A stretch of 64,000 nucleotides of DNA from DATJFQ01 sp035495555. GTDB taxonomy: Bacteria; Acidobacteriota; Vicinamibacteria; Vicinamibacterales; 2-12-FULL-66-21. The notes under the pieces were generated by a model. That model saw only the letters and a list, made by a program, of their open reading frames with translations, made no database searches and had not been told where the DNA came from. Of this stretch, positions 41,129 to 50,326 are shown in pieces (position 1 is the stretch's first letter; the number at the start of each line of letters is the position of its first letter). A program made the position numbers and the translations under genes. Location of the stretch: NCBI GenBank assembly GCA_035495555.1, contig DATJFQ010000042.1:1-64000 (forward strand), read 5' to 3'.

Positions 41129-42871
41129 TCAGAGCACCGGTAAGAACTTGCGGTTCTCTGCCGCGCGTTTCGGCGGCAGCGTCCATTCGGCGTTCAGCGC
41201 CTTCTCGAATTCGCCGCGAAAGAAGCTCTGTTTCATGCCGCCGTCGATGATGTCCCAGGGCAGGACGAGGTCCGACGACCGGTCGCGGAATATGTAGAAG
41301 TCGGCATCGACGCCCGTCTCCGCGACGGCGGCGCGCCAGTTGCCGCCGTTCCGTTCCGCCGCTTCGATGGCCGGGGCGACACGCCGGTCGCCGAGCGAGA
41401 GCAGCGCCTGATAGTAGGAGTGACGCTCGGATTTGATATTGAAGTAGACGTTGTCGAGGCCCGCTACCAGCGTACGCAGGCGCTTGCCTTTGCGGTCGGT
41501 GACGGCCGGATCTTCCATCGGCAGCCACTGGTACGCGGTGCCCGGCTTGGGAATCAGCGGGTTGACGCTCGCGACAATCCGACCGATGTGCCCCGTGCCC
41601 CGCGCATGCCGCAGCATGATGTCGCGCAGCGATGCGGTGAGATCCCGAATCGCCGCCACGTCATCATCCGTTTCGGTCGGCAGGCCGAGCATGAAGTAGA
41701 GCTTCAGGTTGTCGATGCCGTTGGCGAAGATCAGGTCCGCCTTGTCGAGGATCTCCGCGTTCGTCACCGTCTTGTTGATCACGCGGCGCAGGCGGTCCGA
41801 ACCGGTTTCCGGGGCGATGGTGATCGAGCGCTCGCCGCTCTGGTGGAGCATGCGCACGATCGGTTCTGTCAGGTCGTCGAGCCGGAGGGATGCCGGGCTG
41901 ATCGCGTATCCGAGTTCGAGGAGGCCGGCGAGGATGCGTTCGATTTCCGGGTGATCGCAGAGCGCGATCGAGACGAGGCCGGCGCGCGTCGCGTGCGAAC
42001 GCGCGGCGCGCGCAAGTTCCAGAATGCGGTCTGCGGGGAACGCGCGTACGGGCAGGTAGTTGTAGCCTGCCCAGCAGAAGCGGCACAGGTTCGCGCAGCC
42101 GCGGACGACTTCGACGAGGAATCGCGATCCGAACTCGGTGTCCGGCGTGAAAATCACGGTCGACGGCGGGTCCAAGGCCTCCGTCGTCTTCACCGCGGCC
42201 TTGCGGACCACGGGCGGAGCGCCGGTGGTGGATTTGGGCTCGAAGGCCGCCAGCGTGCCGTCGGCGTTGTAGCGGACGTCGTAAAAGGAGGGAATGTAGA
42301 AGCCTCGCGTGGCGGCAAGCCGATGCAGCAGCTCGCGGCGGTCCGTCGCCTGCGCGATCCCCTCCATCAGTGAAGGGATGAGGACTTCGCCTTCTCCGGC
42401 CGCGATCACATCGGCAAACAGGGCCAGCGGCTCGGGGTTCACGAACGTCACGGCGCCGCCGATCACGATCAAGGGATCGAGGCCGGTGCGCTGGTCTGCG
42501 CGCACGGGAATCTTCGCCAGGCGCAGCATCGAGACCACGTTCGTGTAGTCCCACTCGAACGAGACCGAGAAGGCGAACACGTCGAAGTCCCGGACGAGGG
42601 TGTTCGATTCGATCGTACGGAGAGGAGTGCCGGCCGCGAGCTCGGCGGCGAGCTGCTGCCTGGGCGGCAGGAACACGCGCTCGCACACGACTCCGTCCAG
42701 CTCGTTGAAGAGCCGGTACACCGTCTGGAGTCCAAGGTTGGACATCCCGACGAAATACGTATTCGGGAACGCCAGCGCGACGCGGAGTCGGCCGCCGTGG
42801 GGCTTGCGGATGGTGCCGACTTCGCTGGAGAGAACGTCGCGCTGACGCCCCTGTTGGGGTCGAGGCGTCAT
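41129..42871 (-). CDS. B12-binding radical SAM protein (TIGR03960-like)
   Basis: 580 residues. An N-terminal B12-binding-like domain (VALAFPNTYFVGMSNLGLQTVYRLFNEL) is followed by the radical SAM domain with CxxxCxxC in RGCANLCRFCWAGY near residue 250, then motifs IAPETGSDRLRRVINK and LKLYFMLGLPTETDDDV. It fits the large YgiQ/TIGR03960 family, whose C-terminal partner (DUF2344) is often a separate gene and is not seen here. The substrate is unknown. It reads away from ftsZ on the same strand with its own promoter. Confidence 0.87.
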   Translation of the reverse strand: MTPRPQQGRQRDVLSSEVGTIRKPHGGRLRVALAFPNTYFVGMSNLGLQTVYRLFNELDGVVCERVFLPPRQQLAAELAAGTPLRTIESNTLVRDFDVFAFSVSFEWDYTNVVSMLRLAKIPVRADQRTGLDPLIVIGGAVTFVNPEPLALFADVIAAGEGEVLIPSLMEGIAQATDRRELLHRLAATRGFYIPSFYDVRYNADGTLAAFEPKSTTGAPPVVRKAAVKTTEALDPPSTVIFTPDTEFGSRFLVEVVRGCANLCRFCWAGYNYLPVRAFPADRILELARAARSHATRAGLVSIALCDHPEIERILAGLLELGYAISPASLRLDDLTEPIVRMLHQSGERSITIAPETGSDRLRRVINKTVTNAEILDKADLIFANGIDNLKLYFMLGLPTETDDDVAAIRDLTASLRDIMLRHARGTGHIGRIVASVNPLIPKPGTAYQWLPMEDPAVTDRKGKRLRTLVAGLDNVYFNIKSERHSYYQALLSLGDRRVAPAIEAAERNGGNWRAAVAETGVDADFYIFRDRSSDLVLPWDIIDGGMKQSFFRGEFEKALNAEWTLPPKRAAENRKFLPVL

Positions 42872-42943
42872 GCTGAATCAGGTGCGGGATGCGAACGGTC
42901 CGGACAATTGCAATCAGAAGACGACGTTCGCGCCTGCCGTGGA

Positions 42944-42980
42944 TCTACCTATTATACTGCGCGGGCCGGAAGGAGCGAAC
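42944..42980 (-). promoter_or_regulatory. Promoter of the radical SAM gene
   Basis: A perfect -10 TATAAT lies on the minus strand at 42956-42951 with a weak -35 (TTCGCT, 42979-42974). Transcription would begin near 42944, giving a leader of about 73 bases. The ATTATACT on the plus strand is the same sequence read the other way. Confidence 0.5.
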
Positions 42981-42990
42981 GCGCGCGCAG

Positions 42991-43090
42991 CCAACTGCCA
43001 GTTTCACAACTACCAACGACGTCCAAGGCGCGTGTCCCGACCGAATCGACAGGAGAGTCGACCCTTGCGCAGTTGGAAGTTGTGAGTGGC
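42991..43090. repeat. Heptamer-rich inverted repeat after ftsZ
   Basis: TCACAACTACCAAC (43004-43017) and GTTGGAAGTTGTGA (43072-43085) pair at 13 of 14 positions. The left part can be read as imperfect 7-base units around CAACT. GTTGGAAGTTG is shared with the inverted repeat after rpoD (33998-34008). It lies between the ftsZ stop and the promoter of the radical SAM gene and may also act as a terminator of the dcw transcript. Confidence 0.65.
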
Positions 43091-43109
43091 GTAATTGTCT
43101 TGATGGTTC

Positions 43110-44357
43110 CTACGCTTCGTTCTGCCGTCTCAAGAACGCCGGCACATCCAAGGGCTCGAACTCGGCGCCGGGTACCAGCGATTCCATCACGGCCTCCGCC
43201 GCTGCCGGCGTCGCGACGGGCATTTCGAGCACCGGGCGACGAGTGACGGAGAGGCTGCGAACGCCACCGCCGCCGCCCGACGCCGCGACTTTTTCGACGC
43301 CCTCGTTACGCCACGATGTGTAATTGTGGAGGTCCACCGGCGTCTGCGCCGCCGAGGCGCTCGCGTGCTTCACCGGAATATCGAAACCGGTGGCGATGAC
43401 GGTGATCTTGACCTTCCCTTCCATCTTCGGATCGACGACGGCGCCGAAGATGATGTTGGCATCCTCGTGCGCGGCTTCCTGGATGATGGCAGAGGCCTCG
43501 CTGACCTCGACGAGCGACAAATCGCTGCCGCCGGTCACGTTGATGATGACGCCGCGAGCGCCTTTCACCGACGCGTCCTCGAGCAGCGGGCTGGAGATGG
43601 CCGCGTTGGCAGCCTCGAGGGCGCGCCCCTCGCCTTCCGCGTAGCCGGTGCCCATGATCGCGATCCCCATCCCGGCCATGATCGTCTTCACGTCGGCGAA
43701 GTCGAGGTTGATCATTCCCGGGACCAGGATCAGGTCCGAGATGCCCTGAATCGCCTGTCGCAGGACGTCATCGGCATTCGTAAACGCTTCATTGAGCGAC
43801 GTCGTCCGCGCAATGGTGGCGAGGAGGCGTTCGTTGGGAATCGTGATGACGGTGTCGACGCATTCGCGCAGTTCGTCGAGGCCGCGCTCGGCCTGCGTCT
43901 GGCGCTTGCGTCCTTCGAACCGGAAGGGCTTGGTAACGACCGCGATGGTGAGCGCGCCGAGCTCGCTCGCGAGGCTGGCGATCACCGGTGCAGCGCCGGT
44001 GCCCGTGCCGCCGCCGAGGCCCGTCGTGACGAACACCATATCCGCGCCGTCGAGCGCTTCAATCAGCTTGTCCGTATCCTCCAGTGCGGCCTGGCGCCCG
44101 ACGTTGGGGTCGGCGCCTGCGCCGAGCCCTTTCGTCAGCTTCGCGCCAATCTGCAGCTTGTGTGGTGCGGCGTTGAGCTTCAGCGCCTGCAGATCCGTGT
44201 TGGCAACGATGAACTCGACGCCTTCGAGTCCGGCCTGCACCATCCGGTTGACGGCATTGCTGCCGCCGCCGCCGACGCCGACCACTTTGATCCGCGCGCC
44301 CGTTCGCGCCTGGTCATCCAGCTTCAGCCGCAACGTGGACGCCTGTTGATCAGCCAT
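43110..44357 (-). CDS. ftsZ: Cell division protein FtsZ
   Basis: Tubulin-like GTPase that forms the division ring. 415 residues. The GTP-binding signature GGGTGTG is at 115-121, VGVGGGGSNAVN at 26-37, NTDLQAL at 53-59, and the T7 loop NLDFADVKTIM is present. The C-terminal peptide DVPAFLRR is the FtsA-binding tail. Start ATG 44357 with GGAGG upstream; the longer frame reaches into ftsA. Last gene of the dcw cluster, 17 bases after ftsA. Confidence 0.97.
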   Translation of the reverse strand: MADQQASTLRLKLDDQARTGARIKVVGVGGGGSNAVNRMVQAGLEGVEFIVANTDLQALKLNAAPHKLQIGAKLTKGLGAGADPNVGRQAALEDTDKLIEALDGADMVFVTTGLGGGTGTGAAPVIASLASELGALTIAVVTKPFRFEGRKRQTQAERGLDELRECVDTVITIPNERLLATIARTTSLNEAFTNADDVLRQAIQGISDLILVPGMINLDFADVKTIMAGMGIAIMGTGYAEGEGRALEAANAAISSPLLEDASVKGARGVIINVTGGSDLSLVEVSEASAIIQEAAHEDANIIFGAVVDPKMEGKVKITVIATGFDIPVKHASASAAQTPVDLHNYTSWRNEGVEKVAASGGGGGVRSLSVTRRPVLEMPVATPAAAEAVMESLVPGAEFEPLDVPAFLRRQNEA

Positions 44358-44374
44358 TCTTCGGCCTCCCTGAA

Positions 44375-45610
44375 TCAGAAAAATTCCTTGAACAACGTGC
44401 GCAGCCGCCCGGCTACGCGTCCGAACGCGCCGGCGCCCACCGGTCGCGCGACTTCTCCGAGATGGTTCTTGTGCGCGTACATCACCAGCCCCACGGCGGT
44501 GCCGAACGCGGGATTGTTCACATGGTCCGCAAGACCGCCGACGCCGGACGGACATCCGCGTCGGATCGGCAGATCGAAGATCTGCTCGGCGATCTCGGCC
44601 ATCCCTTCGAGCATCGCGCCGCCGCCGGTCAGGACGATGCCGGAGTTCAGCGACTTCTCGAAGCCCGCGCGCCGGATTTCGTCCCAGAGCAGATGGAAGA
44701 TCTCCTCGGCGCGCGGCTGCAGGATCTCAGACAGAATGCGCCGCGCCATCACGCGGGGCTTGCGCCCGCCGACGCTCGGCACATCCATTGTCTCGTCTTC
44801 GTCAACCATCGACGACAGGGCGCAGCCGCAGCGGCGCTTGATCTTCTCGGCGTCGGGAATCGGCGTGCGCAGCCCGACGGCGATGTCGTTGGTGAAGTGG
44901 TCGCCGCCGACCGCGACGACGCCGGTGTGCCACAGGCTTCCGCGCTCGAAGATCGCGAAGTCCGTGGTCCCGCCTCCGATATCCACGAGCGCAGCGCCGA
45001 GCTGCTTCTCGTCGTCGGTCAGGACGGCTTCGCTGGCGGCGAGCTGCTCGAGCGTACTGTCGAGCACCGCGACGCCGGCGCGGTTCACGCACGCGACGAT
45101 GTTCTGTGTAGACGAGGCGCTGCCCGTGACGACGTGGACGTTGACCTCGAGCCGCGATCCGGTCATCCCGACGGGTGCGCCGATGCCGTCCTGTTCGTCG
45201 ACGACGAAATCCTGCGGCAGCACGTGCAGGATTTCGCGGCCGCTCGGGAGCGCGACGGCTTTGGCCGCGTCAATGGCGCGCTTGACGTCTTCCCGTGTGA
45301 TCTCGCGGTTCTTGCCGGCCACGGCGACGACCCCGCGGCTGTTGAACGCCTTGACGTGCGCGCCGGACAGGCCCAGGTGGACGGAATCGATTTCGACGCC
45401 GGCCGTCAGCTCGGCTTCGTCGATCGCCCGCTTGATCGACTCGACGGCGGCCTCGAGATTCACCACCACGCCCCGCCGGATGCCCTTCGATTCGGCCAGG
45501 CCTATTCCGATGATGTCGAGCCCCTCGTCATCGGTCATCTCCCCGACGATGGCGGCGATCTTGGACGTGCCGACGTCGAGTCCGACCAGGTATCGTTCCT
45601 TGCGAGCCAT
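44375..45610 (-). CDS. ftsA: Cell division protein FtsA
   Basis: Actin-like ATPase that tethers FtsZ to the membrane. 411 residues from ATG 45610. Phosphate motif GLDVGTSKIAAIVGE at about 8-22, VDIGGGTTDFAIF and the C-terminal GGGAMLEG are actin-fold motifs. The last 15 residues (GRVAGRLRTLFKEFF) form the amphipathic membrane-targeting helix. An upstream ATG (45628) would add six residues and is less likely. Confidence 0.96.
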   Translation of the reverse strand: MARKERYLVGLDVGTSKIAAIVGEMTDDEGLDIIGIGLAESKGIRRGVVVNLEAAVESIKRAIDEAELTAGVEIDSVHLGLSGAHVKAFNSRGVVAVAGKNREITREDVKRAIDAAKAVALPSGREILHVLPQDFVVDEQDGIGAPVGMTGSRLEVNVHVVTGSASSTQNIVACVNRAGVAVLDSTLEQLAASEAVLTDDEKQLGAALVDIGGGTTDFAIFERGSLWHTGVVAVGGDHFTNDIAVGLRTPIPDAEKIKRRCGCALSSMVDEDETMDVPSVGGRKPRVMARRILSEILQPRAEEIFHLLWDEIRRAGFEKSLNSGIVLTGGGAMLEGMAEIAEQIFDLPIRRGCPSGVGGLADHVNNPAFGTAVGLVMYAHKNHLGEVARPVGAGAFGRVAGRLRTLFKEFF

Positions 45611-45643
45611 GTCGCTCCTCATTCGCACAACAATCGCTGCGCG

Positions 45644-46486
45644 CTACCGTTTCGCCACCGATCGAGCGGGCGCGCCGACCGGCTTCACGTACACCTTCTC
45701 TTCGTACCGCAAGTCCACGTAGTCGATGTCCGGCACGCGCGCGTGCAGCGCGGCCGAGAGGTCGACGTAGTTCTGCAGCCGCTCGACGAAGTGGTCCTCG
45801 CCGAGGTGCAGCAATGCCGAGTCGTTCTCGATCAGTACGACGGCATCGTGGGCGTCGCGCACGTCGATCTGCGACACGCGGCTCGCCAGGTCGCGCCGGC
45901 CCGCGAGCGCGTCGATGACGCTCGACGCGAGTTCGGCGCGGCGCTCGTCGATCGTCGGCTGCCCGCTCGACGGCCCGCGGACGAGCCCGTCGATGATCGG
46001 CAGGTCGAATTCGGCATACTGCGGACCGAACTGGTCGATGATCACGCCGTGCGGGTCGACGAGGAACAAATCGGGACCGATCCGGCACACGCCCATCGGA
46101 CGCCGTTCCGACACGAAGATCTGGACCGTCGACGGCAGGATGCGGCGCAGGGCGACGTCGGCGACCCACGGCGAATCCATCAGCCGCGCGCGATATTTCG
46201 AGAGATCCACCGTCAGGATGTTCGACCCGCGAAGCCCGGTGACAATCGCCTGCACCTCACCGCTCGACAGCCGCACGTTTCCATGCACGCTGATGCGCGT
46301 GACCTGCAGCGTCGATGCGTGCAGCACGAGCGCCGTTCCGCGGAAGCCGGCGTAGCCCACGAGCGCGACCAGCGCGACCCAGCGGAGGCCTCGCAGGGCT
46401 GCTGGCGCCCAGCGCGAGCCTTTCTGGCGGCCCGGCCGCACTTTCGCGCGACGGAAATTCTTTTCAGCGGGCGCCTTCACGCCCAT
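45644..46486 (-). CDS. ftsQ: Cell division protein FtsQ/DivIB
   Basis: 280 residues: basic cytoplasmic N-terminus (about 1-30), one membrane helix (about 34-55), a periplasmic POTRA domain (LQVTRISVHGNVRLSSGEV, about 60-130) and a beta domain. It links early and late division proteins with FtsL and FtsB. It overlaps murC by 10 bases. Lies between murC and ftsA; a ddl or murB gene, often here, is missing. Confidence 0.9.
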   Translation of the reverse strand: MGVKAPAEKNFRRAKVRPGRQKGSRWAPAALRGLRWVALVALVGYAGFRGTALVLHASTLQVTRISVHGNVRLSSGEVQAIVTGLRGSNILTVDLSKYRARLMDSPWVADVALRRILPSTVQIFVSERRPMGVCRIGPDLFLVDPHGVIIDQFGPQYAEFDLPIIDGLVRGPSSGQPTIDERRAELASSVIDALAGRRDLASRVSQIDVRDAHDAVVLIENDSALLHLGEDHFVERLQNYVDLSAALHARVPDIDYVDLRYEEKVYVKPVGAPARSVAKR

Positions 46487-47904
46487 CCGCCGGCTCCTTC
46501 CGTGTTCGGGCTGTTGGCCCGGTGCGACAGCTCCTCGAGGATCCGATCAGCGATCGACCCGATCGAGCCCGCACCGAGCGTGATGACGAGATCGTTGGGT
46601 CTGGCCGCCGCCGCGACAGCCCCCGGCAGGTCGTCCAGCGACTTCACCACGCGGACCGAAGTGCCGGTGCGACGCACTGCCGCCTCGACGCCTTCGATCG
46701 TGATGCCCGCGATGGGCGCCTCGCCGGCTGCGTAAATGTCGGTCAGCACGACCTCGTCCGCCGCGCCGAGCGCGTCGCCAAAGGCGTCGAGCAGGTCGCG
46801 CGTCCGTGAGTAGCGATGTGGTTGAAAGACGATGACGACGCGGCGCTCGATGCCGGCCCTCGCGGCGGCAATCACCGCCGCGATTTCCGTCGGATGGTGT
46901 CCGTAGTCGTCGACGACCATCACGCCGCCGACTTCGCCGTGCAGTTGGAATCGACGTTCCGCCCCCTGGAACCCGCCGAGCGCCGACGCAATCCGATCGA
47001 ACGGCACGCCGACTTCGAGTCCTACAGCCACGGTTCCAAGCGCGTTCAGCAGGTTGTGTCGGCCGGGAACTCTCAGCCTCAGCTCGCCGAGGACGACCTC
47101 GCCGGCCTCGCCGTTGCGGCGGACGACCGTGCACTGCGATCCGAAGGCCTCGAGCGTCATTCCACGGCCGGCGATCTGCGCGCCGCTCTCCTCGCCGCCG
47201 TACGTGATCACACGTCTCGTGAATCGCGGCAGGAGCGCTCGGATCGGCGCATCATCCGCGCAGGCGACAATGGCGCCATAGAACGGCACTTTGTTGGCGA
47301 AATCCGCAAAGGCCTGCTGCAGCGCCTCCCAGCTGCCATAGCTCTCCATGTGCTCGCGATCGACGTTCGTGATGAGCGCGATCGCGGGCGACAGCTTCAG
47401 AAACGAGCGGTCGCTTTCGTCCGCCTCAGCAACCATGTAGTCGCCGCGGCCGAGCCGCGCGTTGCTGCCGAACGCGCTGAGCCGGCCGCCGATCACCGCC
47501 GTCGGATCCAGGCCCGCGCGCTCCAGCACGAGCGCGATCATCGACGTCGTTGTTGTCTTGCCGTGCGCGCCGGCAACGGCAATGCCGTACCGGAGCCGCA
47601 TCAGCTCCGCCAGCATCTCGGCTCGCGGGATCACTGGAATGCCGCGACGGCGGGCTTCGACGACTTCCGGGTTGTCGTCGTGGACGGCTGAGGACACGAC
47701 GACCACGTCGGCATCGCCGACGTGCGCAGCGTCATGGCCGGACTGCACGCGCACGCCGAGCGAGACGAGGCGGTTGGTGACCTCCGACGTCCGCGCGTCG
47801 GACCCACTCACCTCGTATCCCAGGTTCGCGAGCAGTTCTGCAATGCCGCTCATGCCTATGCCGCCAATTCCCACGAAATGAATCCGCCGAGTACGGCCGA
47901 GCAC
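46477..47904 (-). CDS. murC: UDP-N-acetylmuramate--L-alanine ligase
   Basis: Adds L-alanine to UDP-MurNAc, the first peptide-adding step of peptidoglycan synthesis. 475 residues. HFVGIGGIGMSGIAELL near residue 9 is the nucleotide motif; the Mur-ligase P-loop is GAHGKTTTTSM near 111; DYGHHPTEI is the MurC-type motif. It shares one base with the murG stop region and overlaps ftsQ. Confidence 0.97.
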   Translation of the reverse strand: MLGRTRRIHFVGIGGIGMSGIAELLANLGYEVSGSDARTSEVTNRLVSLGVRVQSGHDAAHVGDADVVVVSSAVHDDNPEVVEARRRGIPVIPRAEMLAELMRLRYGIAVAGAHGKTTTTSMIALVLERAGLDPTAVIGGRLSAFGSNARLGRGDYMVAEADESDRSFLKLSPAIALITNVDREHMESYGSWEALQQAFADFANKVPFYGAIVACADDAPIRALLPRFTRRVITYGGEESGAQIAGRGMTLEAFGSQCTVVRRNGEAGEVVLGELRLRVPGRHNLLNALGTVAVGLEVGVPFDRIASALGGFQGAERRFQLHGEVGGVMVVDDYGHHPTEIAAVIAAARAGIERRVVIVFQPHRYSRTRDLLDAFGDALGAADEVVLTDIYAAGEAPIAGITIEGVEAAVRRTGTSVRVVKSLDDLPGAVAAAARPNDLVITLGAGSIGSIADRILEELSHRANSPNTEGAGGWA

Positions 47905-49004
47905 TACGTCACCAGCGCGAGCGCGCGGTCGACAATCACGCGCGCCGCATCAGGGCGCGCGAACGCTGCAGCGGCCGCCGCCATCCTCAGGCGCCGGGGT
48001 TCGTCGGTCGCCAGCCGCACGATGCGCTCGGCCAACAGGGTGCCCGTCAACTCGTTCTGTGCGATCAGCTCCGCGGCGCCCGCGTTCGCCAGCACCTCTG
48101 CGTTCTTCCGCTGGTGGTCGTCGGCCGCCGTCGGGAGCGGCACGAGAATCGCGGCTCGCGCGGCGGCGGTCACCTCGGCGATCGTCGTCGCGCCGGCGCG
48201 GCAGACGATGACGCCGGCGTCTTTCATTTCCCGGTCCATGGCGAACAGGAACGGTTCGACCCTGGCGGGAATCCCCGCGTCGGCGTAACCGCGCCGGACC
48301 ACGTCCACATCGCGCTCTCCCGTTTGATGCGTGATGTCCACGAGGCCAGCGGCTGCCAGCCGCGGCGCCGCCGCCACCATGGCCATGTTGATCGCGTGCG
48401 CCCCCTGGGAGCCGCCAAAGATCAGAACCCTCGGCGGCGCGCCCTCGCGCTGCGACACGCCGACGTCATGAGACAGAAATTCGGGACGCACCGGGTTTCC
48501 TGCGACAAAGCCCCTCCTGCCGAAGAACGACACCGTGGGTTCGAACGTCACCGCGGCGGCACTCACCACGTTCGCGAGCAGCCGATTGGTCAGTCCCGGG
48601 ACCGCGTTCTGCTCGAGCAGCATGGTGGAGATCCGCCGCATCGCCGCGGCGAATACCACCGGGCCCGAACTGTAACCGCCGACGCCAATCACCAGGCGCG
48701 GACGCCTGCGCGAGAGGATGCGCCAGGCATCGAGTGCACTCGCCGGCAGAATCGACAGCCCCTTCAGCACGCCGGAGATCGACGAGCCTTTCAGTCCGCT
48801 GCTTCGGAGCACGTCCAGCTCGAATCCTTCGCGCGGCACCACGCGCGACTCGATGCCGCGCGCCGTGCCGGCAAACGTCACCACCGCATCGGGCCGTCGC
48901 CGCAGCAGCTCGCGGGCGACGGCGATGCCCGGATACAGATGCCCGCCCGTCCCCCCGCCGGCAACGACCACTCGCAGCGGCTCGATATGCGGCCCCGGCG
49001 TCAT
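47904..49004 (-). CDS. murG: MurG N-acetylglucosaminyltransferase
   Basis: Converts lipid I to lipid II at the inner face of the membrane. 366 residues from ATG 49004, which overlaps the ftsW stop. GGTGGHLYPGIAVA near residue 18 binds the lipid-linked acceptor; GGSQGAHAIN and the LPTAADDHQRKNA UDP-GlcNAc region are present. The frame extends further upstream but that lies inside ftsW. Confidence 0.96.
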   Translation of the reverse strand: MTPGPHIEPLRVVVAGGGTGGHLYPGIAVARELLRRRPDAVVTFAGTARGIESRVVPREGFELDVLRSSGLKGSSISGVLKGLSILPASALDAWRILSRRRPRLVIGVGGYSSGPVVFAAAMRRISTMLLEQNAVPGLTNRLLANVVSAAAVTFEPTVSFFGRRGFVAGNPVRPEFLSHDVGVSQREGAPPRVLIFGGSQGAHAINMAMVAAAPRLAAAGLVDITHQTGERDVDVVRRGYADAGIPARVEPFLFAMDREMKDAGVIVCRAGATTIAEVTAAARAAILVPLPTAADDHQRKNAEVLANAGAAELIAQNELTGTLLAERIVRLATDEPRRLRMAAAAAAFARPDAARVIVDRALALVT

Positions 49005-50140
49005 GCATCCGCCATCCCCGGTTCGAACGCGGTGGTGACGACGTGCGTCGTCGACGCGTGCTGCGACACGTTGAGCAGAATGCCCATCGCGAGCATGCTG
49101 ATGAGGAGCGACGATCCGCCAAAGCTGACGAACGGGAGCGGAATGCCTTTGGTCGGCAGCAGCCCGAGCACCACGCTGATGTTGAAGAACGCCTGGATGG
49201 TCACCATCGCCGTCAAGCCGAGCGCGAGAAAGGATCCGAAACGGTCGGGCGCGCGCACGGCCGTCCGAAGCCCGCGCCACGCGATCACGCAGAAACACGC
49301 GAGCACGACGGTGGTCCCGATCAGCCCAAGCTCTTCACCGATGACGGCGTAGATGAAATCGGTTTCCGGGTAGGGCAGATAGAACAGCTTCTGCACGCCG
49401 GCCATGAGTCCTTTGCCGAACACACCGCCCGTCCCGACCGCGATGAGCGACTGAATGACCTGGAACCCGTCCCGGAGCGGGTCCTGCCACGGGTCGAGGA
49501 ACACGGCGATCCGGCGCCGCCGGTAATCCGCGCTCATGAGCACGATGTACGCGGCCGGAAGCGCGAGCAGCATCAGGCCGAAGATGTATCGATAGTTGAT
49601 GCCGGCCGCGAATACCATCGCGGCGCAGATCAGGACGATGGAGAGGGCCGTGCCGAGATCCGGCTGCAGCAGAATCAGCACCACGACCGAGCCGACGACG
49701 AGCCCGATCGGCAGCAGCGAGTACATGACGTCGTCAATCCGATCCATGCGACGCTCGAGCACGGCAGCAATGAAGAGGATGACGGAGAGCTTCGCCAGCT
49801 CCGACGGCTGCACGCCGATGCCGGCGACGCCGAACCACCGCCGCGCGCCGTTGATCTTCGGGCCGAAGAGCACGACAACCAGTGCGAAGCCGACAACGCC
49901 AAGCGCGGTCCAGATCACGATCGGCTCCCGGTAGCGCCGGTAGTCGATCCGCATCATCAGCGGCATCAGAGCAAATCCGAGGATCGCCCACGTCGCCTGC
50001 TTGAAGAGGAACATCGTCGGCTGTTGATAGCGGTCCATGGCGATGACCGCCGACGCGCTGTAGACCATGACGACGCTGACGCACACGAGCAGCAGCGTGG
50101 CGCTGAATAAGAGCTTGTCCGATTTGAGTTTCCGGGCCAT
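49001..50140 (-). CDS. ftsW: Septal peptidoglycan polymerase FtsW (SEDS family)
   Basis: 379 residues with about ten membrane helices. SEDS motifs GARRWFGVAGIGVQPSELAK, LLQPDLGTA, YPETDFIYAVIGEELGLIG and KGIPLPFVSFGGSSLL are clear. With FtsI it polymerises septal glycan from lipid II. The Asp in QPDLGT and the periplasmic loop fit an active enzyme. The gap of 186 bases before it, with an inverted repeat, breaks the otherwise tight packing of the cluster. Confidence 0.96.
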   Translation of the reverse strand: MARKLKSDKLLFSATLLLVCVSVVMVYSASAVIAMDRYQQPTMFLFKQATWAILGFALMPLMMRIDYRRYREPIVIWTALGVVGFALVVVLFGPKINGARRWFGVAGIGVQPSELAKLSVILFIAAVLERRMDRIDDVMYSLLPIGLVVGSVVVLILLQPDLGTALSIVLICAAMVFAAGINYRYIFGLMLLALPAAYIVLMSADYRRRRIAVFLDPWQDPLRDGFQVIQSLIAVGTGGVFGKGLMAGVQKLFYLPYPETDFIYAVIGEELGLIGTTVVLACFCVIAWRGLRTAVRAPDRFGSFLALGLTAMVTIQAFFNISVVLGLLPTKGIPLPFVSFGGSSLLISMLAMGILLNVSQHASTTHVVTTAFEPGMADA

Positions 50141-50177
50141 CGCGATCTAAAGTTCAGCTCCGCCGCACCCGAAACAT

Positions 50178-50326
50178 GGGTCGCACGCGCAAGCCATCAG
50201 CAGTCATCAGCCGGCCGTCGGGAGAAGACACAGACCTCGCAGACCGGGGCAGCCTGCGTTCCCAGCGGCCAGCTCTCCTCCGCCTCGACCGGACTGATGA
50301 CTGCTGATGGCTCCGCGTGCGTTCCA
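50178..50326. repeat. Inverted-repeat element between murD and ftsW
   Basis: GCCATCAGCAGTCATCAG (50193-50210) and its exact reverse complement (50294-50311) are 83 bases apart. The similarity goes on outward and inward (CGCACGCG outside, CCGG inside), giving arms of about 33 bases with few mismatches. The arm is itself built from CATCAG/AGTCATC-like units. It has the size and form of a small palindromic mobile element inside the dcw operon. No coding frame of its own is credible. Confidence 0.85.

Noticed and set aside
43326..45722. Long plus-strand open frame opposite ftsZ and ftsA
   Set aside because: Antisense shadow of two well-supported genes; no recognisable motifs.
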